NCBI GenBank assembly: GCA_958496175.1
Contig: OY292277.1
Location: 52,339,050-52,403,049 of the forward strand
From: Sisyra terminalis
Taxonomy: Eukaryota > Arthropoda > Insecta > Neuroptera > Sisyridae
DNA: 64,000 nt
Reading direction: 5' to 3'
Shown one piece after another: positions 22,469 to 35,026 of this stretch. Under the pieces are notes generated by a model, which had not been told where the DNA came from, did no database searches, and saw only the letters and a list, made by a program, of their open reading frames with translations. How positions within the stretch are numbered: position 1 is the stretch's first letter; the number at the start of each line of letters is the position of its first letter. The position numbers were made by a program, and so were the translations under genes.

Positions 22469-23480
22469 CAGGGGTGGAAAAATTTATTATTGATTGACAA
22501 TATTTTTCTTATTTTCACGCGATTTTTTTAGAAAAATGGATTAATTTCAAAACAAGTACATAATTAAGGAGTAACATGAGTTTAATCGAGAAAAAAGTAG
22601 CCTATTTTCAAAAAAAAACCCATATAACAAATTAAATATTTTATTTAAACTTTTCGCTGTCTTAAACATAAAAATTTGACAAAAACTTCTGGGGGTGAAC
22701 AAATTTATTATTAATTGACATTATTTTTTCCTATTTTCTCGCGATTTACTTAGAAAAATAGATTAATTTCAAAACAAATACATAATTAAGGAGTTACATA
22801 GGTTTAATCGGGGAAAAAGTAGCCTATTTTCGAAAAAAAGTTTCCATATAACAAATAAAATATTTAATTAAAACTTTTAACTGTCTTAAACATAAAAATT
22901 TGACAAAAAATGCCTGAAATTTTCGTTGAATTTGTAAGGATTTTCATTGAATATTCGTCAACAGAACTAATGACAAGATTATCCATGAAAATACGTAAAA
23001 AAAGGACATGTTTTAGTTAAAACCATTAAGACCATAAACTAGAACTTGGATGAAGGAATGAAAGGGATAATAGATTTTTGGTATAGAAAACTTAATATTG
23101 GTATGATTGACAAAAATTTTTCTTATTTACACGTGATTGGCTTAGAAAAATGGGTTGATTTCAAAACAAATACATATTTAAGAAGTAACATGGGCGAAAT
23201 CACGGAAATGGTGGCCTATTTTAAAAAAAAAAAATTCATATAACAAATAAAATATTTAGTTTGAGCTTTTCACTGTCTTAGAAATAAGATAAAGAATTTC
23301 TGAAATTTTTGTTGGATTTGTAAGGATTTTCGTTGAATATTCGTCAGCAGAACTAATGACAGGATTATCCATGAAAATAAGTTAAAAAAAAGTAAATTTT
23401 TTAGTTAAAACCATTAGGACCATAAACTAGAACTTGAACGAGGGAAAAAAAGTGAAAAATAGATATTTGGTATACATTTG
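22469..23480. repeat. Three tandem units, 220 to 395 bp
   Basis: The units start near 22469, 22691 and 23087. Shared blocks are TTAATTTCAAAACAA-TACATA, a GTAGCCTATTTT-like block, ATAACAAATAAAATATTTA and TTTTCACTGTCTTA-like DNA. Units 2 and 3 also share GGATTTTC-TTGAATATTCGTC, AGAACTAATGACA-GATTATCC and ACCATAAACTAGAACTTG. Unit 1 lacks that second half. Confidence 0.85.
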
Positions 23481-23956
23481 TTCAAAAAAATTCAAATATT
23501 GGTGCGCGCTTTATTTATTTTACAAGTTGTAATTGAAAAAAAATTATTTCCCCAAGCCCTTTTGAATTGAATCTCAAATACTTGCATAAAGTGACATCAA
23601 AATCGGTTGAATAGTTCTTGGGAAATTTTGACAACTTACTTTACTTGGATCAATTAAAAAATCAAGGAGAATAATATTATACTTGAGATATTGTAGACAT
23701 TAAGAAGATAAAAAAATTATAGATTTCTTAAATCCGTGAAACTCATGTAACCCCTTAAAGAAAGAATGAGCTGATGGAAGCATTAGAAGCACTATTAGGG
23801 AATCAATAATATCAGTTGTAAAATAGTTACATGTTAAATTTAAAATTCAAGTTTTAATGTAGGTTAAATTTAAAGTTCACATTTCCCATTAAAAGAACTA
23901 AAATTTACTCAAAAAATTATTTTAAATGCCTATGATCAACCGTTTTCCCACCCCTA
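22469..23956. mobile_element. hAT-like element built of tandem repeats
   Basis: The left end is CAGGGGTGGAAAAATTTA. The right end, read inverted from 23956, is TAGGGGTGGGAAAACGGTT. CAGGGGTGG ends are typical of hAT elements. The 8-bp flanks (TATCAGAT and AGATAGAA) do not match, so the target duplication is lost or the ends are misassigned. Most of the interior is a tandem array (next entry). No transposase coding is visible; the plus-strand frame at 23046-23243 lies inside a repeat unit and is incidental. Confidence 0.5.
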
Positions 23957-26234
23957 AGATAGAAGAACTTTGGCTACCACTAAATACGTATATATAAACC
24001 ATCCCTTTGCCCAATAAGGTTAAAAAATCTTGCAAGACTTTAAATTTTTTTCATGCTTAGCTATAGGCACTAAAATAATGAACGTTTGAATATTCAAAAT
24101 CAATTTTCAAAGCTACCTGTTGCAAAATTTTCATCCATCATAATTTGATCTTTACTAATCCTTAATCTTTATGAAGGATCTTCGCATTTAATGTCAAAAA
24201 TGTTTGAGTTTAAATCTCTCAACTTTGATTTTTGACTCCAAATGGATAAACTTATTTTTAAAGATTCAAATAGTCAAAAATTTAAATCGATAAAACGTGG
24301 CACAATTTAGTACTAAAAAAACAGTAGAGCCTCACCAACCCACTAACAAAATTTCTTATAAACTTTTGCAATTGCAAGTGCAGTTTAAACACTAATAAAA
24401 GTGCATTGATTATTTCAAATATTATTGATCATAAATTCGTTTTTTTGATGAAACATATTATCAGAGATAATATCACCAGAGATTCATGGTGAATATTGTA
24501 AAAGAAAAGGGAAGACTTTTGATAAATCCAGCGGTTCTCAAACGTTCGATAGAAGCCTTTTTATAAGGGCATCACGAAAAAAAGAGAGAATAGAGAAGTT
24601 AAAATCCCCCAACTTTGATTTCTGCCTCTAAATTGGAATATTTATTCTTAAAGAAATAAATCGTTTAAAATTAAAATCGATAAGACTTGGCACAATTTGG
24701 TGGAGTAAGAAATTAAATGATTTCTCTCTTAAAGATTAATATTTTTCCTTGTCGGTTTTAACTAAACCAAATATTTTTTATGCATAATGTAGGTAGAAAT
24801 TTATGATAGAGCTAAGAACAAAAGTACTAGATTAAGCTTCTTCCCCTCTTTTATTTCTAGATTTTTTTTACTTCTGATAACAAATAGTCCAAAAAATGCC
24901 GGAAAACAAGTTTCAATTTGTAAAATATAACTATTTTTTAAGAAATGCAAAAGGAAAAATTTTAAGAGCAACAACGTTGTTTTTTGGGAACTTGTTCCCA
25001 AAAGCTGTTTCCCAAAACACTGACCAAACTTTTTCCCCAATTTCATACCAGCCAAACCCCGTTCGTGTTATTGTTTCAGAATATTCAATTAAATTAGATG
25101 TAGACAAATATATTTAGTTACGTTGTTAATTTCAACGATGACGATATGAGGAAACCACAAGAGAGTTCAGTTCAAAACTGGTCAAAGGTTCACATATTGC
25201 AATATAATGTAATAATCATACAACATTTGAAGTCCCCATACATCCAACGATGTTCACTGATTGGATTACATAATGGTTACCTATTATAGGCACATGTATA
25301 TAACTCAATACACAACCACATTTGAATCATCCACCAACGAAAAGATACATTTTCAACCACATTACATAACATCAAAAGTTGCTACGATATTTTACGTGGC
25401 CGTCGTCACGTGTTGCACGCTTTTTGGTCAACTTAATCAAACACCGAGATAATCAAATTGCAGTTAAGATAGCGAGGGGTTCATCCCATAGCTCTTATTA
25501 AACGTTAAAACATCCCCAACGAAATATAGACGTATGAAATTGTCCAAGAGATTTAAATATGAAGCTTTTGAGTTTTCCATGTTAATGCATAGAAACGGGA
25601 ATTATATTCACTAATATTGGCTTCGAAAGCTATTGAAATTGAAATCAGTGATGTGTGGATAATTTTCATTATATCACACTTGCAATAATTCTTGAGTTCT
25701 AATCATTCAAGTTGGGCGGCTCAAAGCTCTCTGGCACAGTGTCCCAATTTCTATTCGATTAATATCATAACAATGTATGCTTTACAAGTCGATGAGTTTG
25801 CAATATTCACTTTCGTGTATGTGGCGGAGGCATTTCCTTGAAGATCCCAAAAGAGAATTGGTGGACATGGGAAACTCCTCGCTATGTTCTGTTTTGCAGC
25901 TCCTTTATCTGTTCAATAAGCGGGAAACAATTAGCTGCAACAGCTTCATAATGCCGAAAAGCAATCGTGCCCCAAATTAATTATTTTGGAAAGGAGATTA
26001 ACATTAGAGAGAGCATCCAATAAGCAATCATGCTTATGGTATAATCCTTGTAACAAAAGACGGATATTTGCACTAGTTAAGAGAGCGAAGCTTGAGCTTT
26101 TCTTTCAAAAGTTTACGCCAAGAATTTGATTAAATAAACGAGAAGATTGCTAACACTATTACCACTAATTACGACCCAAATAGTATTTTTTAAATTTAAA
26201 TTTAGTGCCTAAACTTTGCATTTTTATTTCAAAA
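23957..26234. other. A+T-rich DNA with a G+C-richer island near 25.3 kb
   Basis: No repeat or gene was recognised. The frames at 24801-25117 overlap on both strands and look spurious. The island at about 25130-25480 looks unique. Confidence 0.35.
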
Positions 26235-27397
26235 CTAGTAGTTGCCCGTTGCATTTGCAACTAAAGGTTTTATCTCAATACAAAGTTTAATATGAGATAA
26301 AGTAGAGTTAATCCACAATCGAAATTTTAAATTAAATAATCAAAGTGTTCTTAATATAAAAAAAAAGTTTATCTAAAATTATATTAAGAAATATAATTTA
26401 AGTGTTTTTTTTTTATATCATTTTAATAACAACATTTTTAATAACGTCATTTCCCTAAATTAGTATGAAAGTTAGTATGAAAGTAGTACTTATACCAAAT
26501 AGGCGATTTTAAATCTTGGTTCGTTTTTCAACAATCAAACTTTTTAAAATCTATTTTATTTTATGAACCAATGGTTGTGATCTGGAGTAAGTATATATTC
26601 GGCTAAAAAGCATTAAGGTAGCAATTTTTGACCATATATTTTACTGGCAATTCAAATATAAAATCTACCATACTAACTTTTCTTCGGTATTTAGAATAAT
26701 TTGAAAACCAACTATTGTTATTGAAAATAAATAAAATATGTCGAATTTACTTCCACGTTGTTCACCTATTTCCAATAATTTTGTATATACAACGTCCAAA
26801 TGTGCGAAATCGAATTGCTTTTTAGTCATGTTAACTAACGTAAAGAAGGTCATTATTTTTTTTTTCGTTTTACATTGTATTTTCAAATATAAGTGCACAT
26901 TTGTGACGATGAAATTTGAAAAGTGTTTTCCTTATACGATGCAGATATATAATAAGAAAAGGTTTTTGAAAATTTCTCCCCTAACAGAGCGAAAAACGTT
27001 AGGAAAGTTTGTACGGGATTACGTTTAATAAACAATCGAAATTTCAAATTTAATAATCAATCAAAGCCCGTTAAAAGTGAAACGTTATTACTGCTTAATG
27101 TAAAACAAAATTGATTTATTATTAGAAACAAAAACTCAGGGTCTGCTTAAAAATTTAAAATCTGGTAAGTAGATATATATGAAAAAGTTAAGTTAAGTTT
27201 TTAAGTGAGCATTATGTTTTTTGGCTTTCACATATTGTAAACCTGAAAATCCGAAATACGTTTTCAAAAATAAATACATTACTGAGTGATTACCCTTACC
27301 AACGTTTTGAATGCTTAAGTGGGGATAATAGAGCGCATGCGCATAGCCTATTCTGAACGGACGCACGGCAAGATAGCCCATTTATATATATATATGA
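26235..27397 (-). mobile_element. Non-autonomous Helitron, copy 1
   Basis: Read on the minus strand, it starts TCATATATATATATAAATGG and ends with a short hairpin GTTGC-AAAT-GCAAC, nine bases, then CTAG. It is flanked by A on the 5' side and T on the 3' side. A TC start, a 3' hairpin near a CTRR end and insertion between A and T without target duplication are the defining marks of Helitrons. Length is 1163 bp, and it matches the copy at 50518-51661 almost throughout. It carries no Rep/helicase coding; the frames at 26665-26898 and 26738-27028 are not conserved as coding. It would have needed proteins from an autonomous element. Confidence 0.9.
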
Positions 27398-30300
27398 TTT
27401 TCCTTGATTTTTTTTTTCTAAAAAATCCTCTGAAATTAAATTACAAACCCAACACAAACGCTTTTCAATTGTGTACGTCTTTGTTGAAAGTTTGACCACA
27501 TGAAAGCTACAAAATAAACCTTACTTCAATATCTTTTGTTGAAATTTCAAACACTTTGGGTTTTGCAAATTTTTCGGAGAAAAATATTTGAGTTTGAAAA
27601 GTACAATGTTCGCTTAAGTGCAAAATGATAATTTTTGTAGGAGAAAAAGTGAACATTTAGCATTGTTATAGAAGAGTTTCAATATTATATTTCTATATAG
27701 GAATTTTCTAAAAGATTTGCTTTTGACTCGGGAAAAAAGGTGCTCTTGCTCTCAAGCCATTGTACTGGAAATGTACAGAAAAATAGCAACCATTTTCATA
27801 AAACGGCTTCGGAAATTATTTTATATTGACGTTGAAGGTGGAAGGAAATCAAAAAGTTTATCGGTTTTTCCAAGAGTTGGAAATAAAATTGATTAAATTA
27901 AAGTACATGTTGACCCAGTTTGCTCTAAATTGATTTTCCCATCATTTCTTTATTTTTTTAATTTCAGGTATCTTTACCAAAAATTATCAAAAAAAAAAAA
28001 AGCACTAATTTTATTTAGAAAACTATTAGTTAATTAAATCATCAAAATTCTACCATTTAACTAATCAATAATTGAAAATATTTCCTACTTATTTTTATGA
28101 ATAATTCTCATGGTAAATTCCCATAAGTAAGGCAAGTGTCTCTGGCTACAAAGAAGCAAAATATGGGGCTAATTTTAAAGCAAAATTAAGATGATTTTAA
28201 TTGTATTCCTTTTGATTTTTTTAGAAAATAAATGTTAAATATTTATCATTTATTTACTCATAATCTTAATTTACATATTTCCAAATAATGATTCAATAAA
28301 TTGATTGAATTTCAATGGCTTAAAAAAATATGAATTTCATAATTGATGATGCATGAATGAACAAATTACGCGAATCGAAACGAATATTTGCTTTAATTGA
28401 TTAAATAAAAATAAACTTTCAGAATTTCCATTGAAGTCAATAAGCCGTTGAATAATTTTTTTGTCGAATCAAATCTCCCGAAAATCGGCTTTGAAATATA
28501 TTTTCAATACACAGACGATAATGCCCGAGAATATTGAATAACAATATTTTCTCTAATCATAAATTGGTTATTAATTTCGATAAATATTTGAATTTCGCTC
28601 TATTACTGTTTACGCATTCTTTTGATCTTCCCAATTGAAATGCTAAATAAACCAAACCGAATCGTTGCCAATCAATTGATAAATTTTAACAAATATTAAT
28701 AATTTACGTTGCTTATTACGCAAACAAACCGTTTAAAATTATATTTACTTAAATGATATTGGCACAATCAAAGGTTTTGCACTCGTTTTCGGGATTTTAA
28801 TTAATCTGGAATTATTGGGTGATTTGCCTTGTGGATGGGGGGCATCGTATTACGGGTGGAATTGGTTTGTTGAGAGATTGACAAAGATTCGACATGCTTT
28901 TGCTTTCACGCGAAAATTATTAAATGGAGTTTTTAATAATAAGGCAAAGGTGAATCTAAAGCCTGTTGCGCATATTAGATTGACATATAGGATATGGCAT
29001 AAGCTTGAGCTTTCAGGTGAAAATCCTCACCCAATTTCCATTTACGAGGAGGTGCCGTTTGGCTGTTTTCCACGCGTCGAAATTATCTTATTTCCCCTAC
29101 ATCTCGTCTACGTTTCCACTACTTTATATTACCTACGTTTCGCAAATGGTTTTTGTTCTCATTATTTGAAATCTAAATTATATGTATGTAAGGTATATTA
29201 AATTTTCTATTTGTACATATAATAAGTTGAGAAAGTCTTATAATAAATCATTGTTTTTTTAATGAATATACACAATTAAATCTTCTGACATCTTGCGTTT
29301 TGGGACTTGTGTTCATATTCTATTTCTTTGTTGTTTCAAGGGAGTCGCGCCATAAATTCCAGACAAGGTATAGTATTACAGTAAGACAAGCTTACGGTTC
29401 TTGTCTTTGATATTTGAGTTTTGTTTGGAGTCGTAATTAATTGTAGTTGTGAATGTTTTCATTATACAAAAATATCCAAACTTGAACGCCCGCGTCTGCT
29501 TCAACTTGTATTCCCTAATTAAAATTTCAAGTATTAACTTGGAAAATTATTTCGAGTGCAAAAAAAAAAAAAACAGGAGATTTGCACCAAGTTTGCGATA
29601 GGAAAAGTTCAATTGGATTCAACTATTTTCAATTGAACACAATGGGAAAAGTACAAGTTGAGGTTTGATAAGAGTTGTTTGGCAAGTATTATAATATGCG
29701 GGGAAGGACTGAAAACATATTGAAAGAAAATCGGGAGAAAACTTTCATAGATGTTTTAATCCGGCACTTGTTATCTCCCTAATGTCGTTAGGATTGTGTT
29801 GAGATTTAACAGAAGTAATATCAGCGATGTAAATCTTCAATTTAATTATTATTTGTTTTGCGGTTTGCTTCGTTGTTACGTTCACAAGTAAATATATATA
29901 TAGGTGTGAAGTAAATACGCTTTTATTGCAAGATATATATAAAGATTTCGTTTAGAAGATTATTTTCCGGTGAATAGTTTTATACCATATATTTTACTTT
30001 TATTAAAAGTTGTAAGCTGTTTTTTTTTTTGCAGAAAATAAAACATAAGATAAATGATATTTTCAACTTAATAGTAGTTTTTTTGTAGATAGATTTAAAA
30101 AGCAAGAAAAAATTGTTTTTGCTAAAAAGTTAGCTTCTAAAATTAAAAAAAAATGTATTTTCTTCAAAAAACAGGAGAGCTTTTTTATAATTTATTGTTG
30201 CACCCAGGCCGAAATTTCAATTTTGTTCATTACAATTTTTTCCTCGGCGAGCATACTATCCCAAACTTCAAACTTATTTTTCTTCGAAACTATAAAAGCT

Positions 30301-31694
30301 TCTGATGTGATTTACATTATTATTTTTTTTTATAATTTTCCAAACTGGACAGACCGATTTTAGTGATATAAGTGGTTATAAGTTGTGTCACTGGACACAA
30401 CTAACCCACGAGTGTTTTTTGTGGGACATATTACAATTATTGCCAAGAAGCAGATGGTGCAAAAACAAAATTTGTAAATAAAAAATATATTTATTTATGT
30501 AAACTTAATATGGTAAACTAACATTAATTGAAAATCGTAATATACTGGGCTATTTTTATTAATTGAAGTATTGTCTTGGACTACCTATGAATTTTAATAT
30601 TTCAAGTCATCAACCAATCATTTCAAACAGTAAGAATTCAATAATTAATAACTTTCAAAAAAATAACGTATTTTGTTAAACAGAAACTAATTTTTATTCG
30701 TTCATATATAAATCAAACATTTGTTACATAAATGAAACCTGCAATACTGCAAATGGAAGATAAAATCGACAGGCTTAAAGGATGAGTTAATAAATGAATT
30801 CGAAAAGAGTAAAAAATTTAAAATACCAAGCAGTTTGCAAAACTGCTATTCAAATAGGCGCCGTATCAGGTTTAGAAATATAAACACATATATAAGTGCT
30901 ACAAATATTACTACAACTATAAAAGCCAAATAGTGACGAAGATTAAATTATTTTAATACATCCTGGTTGCTCTCATTCATGGTGTGGTAAATATTTAGTA
31001 ATGTTCTTGGGAACTTAGAATAATAAGAAGTTATTTTTCAAATTATCTCAACGTTTCGTTGGTATTTATTTCCAACTTCTTCTGGAGAATTTTTGATGTT
31101 AACATTCTCGTTGTAAATTCTGGCTTTTTAACAAGATAACCGAGTTATTCAGAAAGAACATTATTAATTATTTTAATAGTTTTACATGGAAAATACAAGA
31201 CATTAATATGATTTGAAAAAAATTGATTTTATTTTAATTTAAATGTCATTTATTGCATATAATTTTTATTATTTTTAAATATATTCCACCCATTTTACAC
31301 TTTTGAAATTGATACGTATTACAGCTGGATACTTATGGATTATACGTATTTTTTCTTTGGTTGGTGTACTTCAAGGAATAGTTACAAAAAACTACCCCTA
31401 TTTTTTCAATATTTTTTTTGTAGCCTTATATTTATTTGGACAATTATAAAAAACATATAACGTAAATTCAATTCAAAGTTTTCATGTCGTTTTGATTTCA
31501 TTTAAATATCTATCAAATTTTCGTAGAAACATAAGTTTAAAGTTTGGGGTTGTCAATAGAGTAAGGGGTATGATAATTGGCCACAAATTATTTCCAAAAT
31601 CTAGCGAAATGAAAAAGGCACTAATGTCAACAAAGATGCCAGTGCTGATTTTGTATGAAAACCCGGCGTGGTCTTTTGAATTATTAAAACTCAA
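27398..31694. other. A+T-rich DNA; 128-codon open frame at 28815-29201
   Basis: The longest open frame in the window (28815-29201, plus) begins MGDLPCGWGASYYGWNWF and lies in a G+C-richer island. I recognise no domain, and it has no clear splice sites. It might be a conserved non-coding block or a lineage-specific small protein; chance is as likely. The remainder shows only homopolymers and no repeat shared with the window. Confidence 0.3.
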
Positions 31695-32299
31695 AAATTA
31701 TCATTTACTCATAAAAATCAACTACTTGTAACTCTTTCTTTTATTTTTTTGATAAAATTATCTTTTTATTTCCACAATAAAAACAACCCAATAGTTTTCT
31801 TTTTTGCTTGAACCCCTTTTGTTGCAATACAATCCATTAGCAAAGTTTCAACTTAAGAAAATAAGATAGTGCATTATTTTTACTTTAATTTTCTATTGCA
31901 AAGACTAAAGAAAATTTTAATTACTTTAATCACCTGAAAAAAAATTGCTAATTTGTCGAAATATTTTAAAATTCACACGGATTAATAGAACCGAATTATT
32001 TTCAAACTCATTTTGCCAAAAAAAATAATTTTTAAATACTAAAGTTGATTTACAGACTGCAATCTAAAATATCAAATATCCTGGCAACTATTTAAATTCA
32101 GTTTGCGAATTATTCAAACATTGTTGTCATAGAAGATGAAAAAATTTGGATTTTTAAAACCAAAATCATTTACTCATAAAAATCAACTGCTTCTAACTCT
32201 GTCTTTATTTTTTTTTTGGTTCCAATAGTAAAAACATCCCAAAAGTTATCTTATTTGTTAAAACCCCTTTCGTTGCAGTACAATCCATAAAAGAAATTA
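31695..32299. repeat. Direct duplication about 465 bp apart
   Basis: 31695-31846 and 32157-32299 match: TCATTTACTCATAAAAATCA, an ACTCTTTCTTTTATTTTTTT-like block, then AACCCCTTT-GTTGCA-TACAATCCAT. The intervening DNA is not clearly repeated, except that AATTTGTCGAAATATTTTAA near 31950 recurs near 33240. Confidence 0.8.
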
Positions 32300-32309
32300 C
32301 GAAATTTCA

Positions 32310-32545
32310 TCAAAATAAGATTTTTTCGCTGACTTTGAACAGTTATACTGTGCATAAAATATATAGGATATATTGCGGTCCAATTCATGTAGTATAATTT
32401 AATATAATAATATATAAAAATCATACCATAAACATAAATTTGAACAGAAGTTCAAACAAAAATATTTGTGACGTATTGCCCAGATACGTATTTCGATTGC
32501 CAAGCAATCTTCCTCAGTGGTCATCAAGTAGTTTGGAAAACTTTT
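32310..32545 (-). mobile_element. Penelope-type terminal-repeat-like sequence, copy 2
   Basis: It shares about 190 bp with copy 1 (1.77 kb) and about 190 bp with copy 3 (32.85 kb). It then continues into AATCTTCCTCAGTGGTCATC, which copy 3 also has. It has the same orientation as copy 3, about 503 bp away. The minus strand carries a hammerhead-like motif (next entry). The plus-strand frame 32440-32652 runs across it and is incidental. Two directly repeated copies separated by about 300 bp could be the two terminal repeats of a collapsed or non-autonomous Penelope-like element; no coding DNA is left to test this. Confidence 0.6.
32470..32517 (-). ncRNA. Hammerhead-ribozyme-like motif, copy 2
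   Basis: Minus strand, in order: CTGAGGA; helix II GATTGC-TTG-GCAATC (perfect 6 bp); GAAA; then ACGTAT and ATACGT forming a perfect 6-bp helix III around a 7-nt loop; then C, giving the cleavage triplet GTC. This is the type I order. Two extra bases lie between GAA and helix III compared with the canonical core, and helix I is not evident, so activity is uncertain. Confidence 0.55.
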
Positions 32546-32839
32546 CTTTTAAACGAAATTTGAAAAAGAAGTACAATTTTAGTAATCAACAATTGCCAAT
32601 TGATTTTCGATTCTGTGCCCACCTGTTTTACTATTTCATGGATTTAAAATAGGGAAAATAGAGGAAATATTTCAATTTGCATCAACTAACTAAAATATAA
32701 ATTTCTAGAATTTGTTGCCAAGTTCTCCAAATTTTTCCTCAGTAGACATCGGATTATATGGACTTTAAAAGGATGAAATATATACAATGAAAACAGCATT
32801 TATTATTTGAATTTACGTTAACTTTCATTTTATATTATT

Positions 32840-33045
32840 TTCATATTTATACTGTGTATACAATATATAGAATATATTGCGGTCCAATTTATGTAGTATA
32901 ATTTAATATAATAATGTATACAATTATACCATAATCATAAATTTGAACAAAAGTTTAAACTAAAATATTCGTGACGTATTACCTAGATACGTATTTCGAT
33001 TGCCAAGCAATCTTCCTCAGTGGTCATCAAGTAGTTTAGATCACG
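32840..33045 (-). mobile_element. Penelope-type terminal-repeat-like sequence, copy 3
   Basis: Direct repeat of copy 2. Matching blocks run from TATACTGTGTATA through ATTGCGGTCCAATTTATGTA to AATCTTCCTCAGTGGTCATC and AAGTAGTTTAG. It ends before a G+C-richer TCACGCCGTAACTGC segment. Confidence 0.6.
32973..33020 (-). ncRNA. Hammerhead-ribozyme-like motif, copy 3
   Basis: Same layout as the motif at 32470-32517: CTGAGGA, GATTGC-TTG-GCAATC, GAAA, ACGTAT/ATACGT helix, GTC. The substitutions between the copies fall in the loop of helix III (CTGGGCA versus CTAGGTA), which leaves both helices intact. Confidence 0.55.
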
Positions 33046-33562
33046 CCGTAACTGCTTTGTGATAGTTCACAATATACACAAAACGAAATTTTTATTTTTG
33101 TTTTGGGATTTCAATTTTTGTCTAATTACTTGTTAATCATCTATAAGGCCTTATTTTTATTAAAATTTTCTTTTTAAAGAACTTAAGAAGGTATCAATGA
33201 ATAAACGAAACGTAGTCGCCCGTAAAAGTAAAGTTGCTTAATTTGTCGAAATATTTTAAAATGTTATTTTCCTCTGAAAAATTCGTAAAAACTTTTCTTT
33301 ACAAAAAATATATAATTCAAGTCAATGTTAAAATTATCTTGGTCCTAAAATTTTTCTCTTAAAGTACACAATTTTGGACTATACCATATTTAACGGAAGA
33401 AAAATCGTAAGTGTCAAATCGATAGCAAATTCTTCCGCATATCCATTATCATTACAACGCATGTAAACACATGAAAATACATTGTTGTCTACATCGCATC
33501 CCTATTTCGAACAATAGTTGAAACAATAACCGACATCATCATCTCATAACCCACAACCATTG

Positions 33563-33611
<49 letters not shown>
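33563..33611. repeat. (AT)n microsatellite
   Basis: Uninterrupted TA dinucleotides over about 49 bp. The tyrosine-isoleucine frame across it is an artefact. Confidence 0.95.
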
Positions 33612-33614
<3 letters not shown>

Positions 33615-35026
33615 TTGTACAGCATTCTCCAACACTGTTCCATTTTATCCCAACCCATGCTTTTGTTCATCAAAAACGGCTACGTCGCATTTGTTGGGTC
33701 TTGAGAATTGCGCTATTGCGCTATTCTAAATCGAGCACCCATTAAAAATTTAAATATTTTCCGAATAACTTTAAAATTTGCTTCCACCATTGGCTTATAA
33801 ACGATGCTAAATGCAATGAAAAATAGTTTCAGTTTAAATAAGCAGTTAGTTGCGTTGGGCATGGCATAGTACTCGGTCGGCAGAATATTTAATTTCAAAT
33901 TAGAATTCTCCGACTAGACACATTTATTAGACGTAAACATATAAATACAAAAGTTTACCGCCTTAGTGGCACGACAAGTGCTTTTGCCAGCCTCGGCTCA
34001 ATTAGTATAAATGTACAATTCTGTTTATAAATACGAGACAAACCTGTCACCATCAATTTACAATAAATATCTTGACTTCTGTTTTACGAGACAAAATTTT
34101 CCAATGCATACAATCGAAAGTAACGGATCGGATAATAAGTTAGGATTTAGGCAAAGTTTCGAGTGCACTTGCAGTGGAAATTATGTGTGAAATAAAACTG
34201 GTCTTCAAATCGGTTTTAATTTGAACACACCCACTGCAAAAGAGGATATTAACGATAGGAATTGCATGAGGTGTGTAAACACTGTATATGACAAAACCTG
34301 TAATTTGTAATAGTAAAATATTAAACCGTGCATGGGTTCGATTCCCATAGGATGTATTTGTGTCAGCAAAGTACACACCAGCACATCATTTATAAACAAG
34401 TTCATTTTATTAACGTACACATGTGCATTTGATATAATTATACGTATATCACACAAAATCATCCCTTCACCTATTCCTCAATACTTCATTGCATTCGTGT
34501 TTGATTTGAACTTGCACTAACAATATTGACTAACCCACCATTGGAACCAATGTTACATTATTTAGCACCACATATTCCCTTCCAATATTATCAACAATTA
34601 ACAGAATTTTTAGAGGCCTAAAACAACTATGCGGCCATGCTGAAAAATTGACTTTTCCAAGGCGGAAGGGTGCCGGTGAATGACGCCCTTTGCCAATCAT
34701 TTGATTTTCCATAAATAATTTAGTATCAATTTATTCGCTTTCAATGTTGCGTCAATATAAATAATTAGTCGACTTTTAAATGGAAATGCAAATGTTAAAA
34801 ATGAAAATTCATTCGAGGCTTAATTGAGAGGGTGGTGCCAATTGTATGGAATTTTCAAGACAAAACACTGCTTTGTTTTACCCTTAACAAATGGAAACAT
34901 GTTTCATTATTAGGAAATATAACTTAACGAATTGTATTACATTTTTTTTTTTTGATTTGTAAAGTATATTGTAAGGCAAACATTGAAAGAAAACTGAGTA
35001 CAAAAATTAATATTTTTTGTTTAATT
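33612..35026. other. Single-copy DNA with an isolated B-box-like T-arm
   Basis: At about 34331-34347 ATGGGTTCGATTCCCAT forms a perfect 5-bp T-arm with a consensus Pol III B box. I could not find a matching acceptor stem, D-arm or A box upstream, so it is not called as a tRNA gene; it may be a tRNA or SINE scrap. Minus-strand frames at 34140-34462 cross it and are not supported. Confidence 0.35.

Noticed and set aside
23046..23243. Open frame in the tandem-repeat unit
   Set aside because: The equivalent positions in the neighbouring units are not open, so it is incidental.
26665..27028. Coding frames inside Helitron copy 1
   Set aside because: They overlap on opposite strands, and copy 2 does not keep them open; the element is non-autonomous.
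33560..33745. Tyrosine-isoleucine-rich frame
   Set aside because: It is a translation of the (AT)n microsatellite.
34326..34350. tRNA gene suggested by a perfect T-arm and B box
   Set aside because: No acceptor stem, D-arm or A box can be paired upstream within tRNA length; only the T-arm is present.
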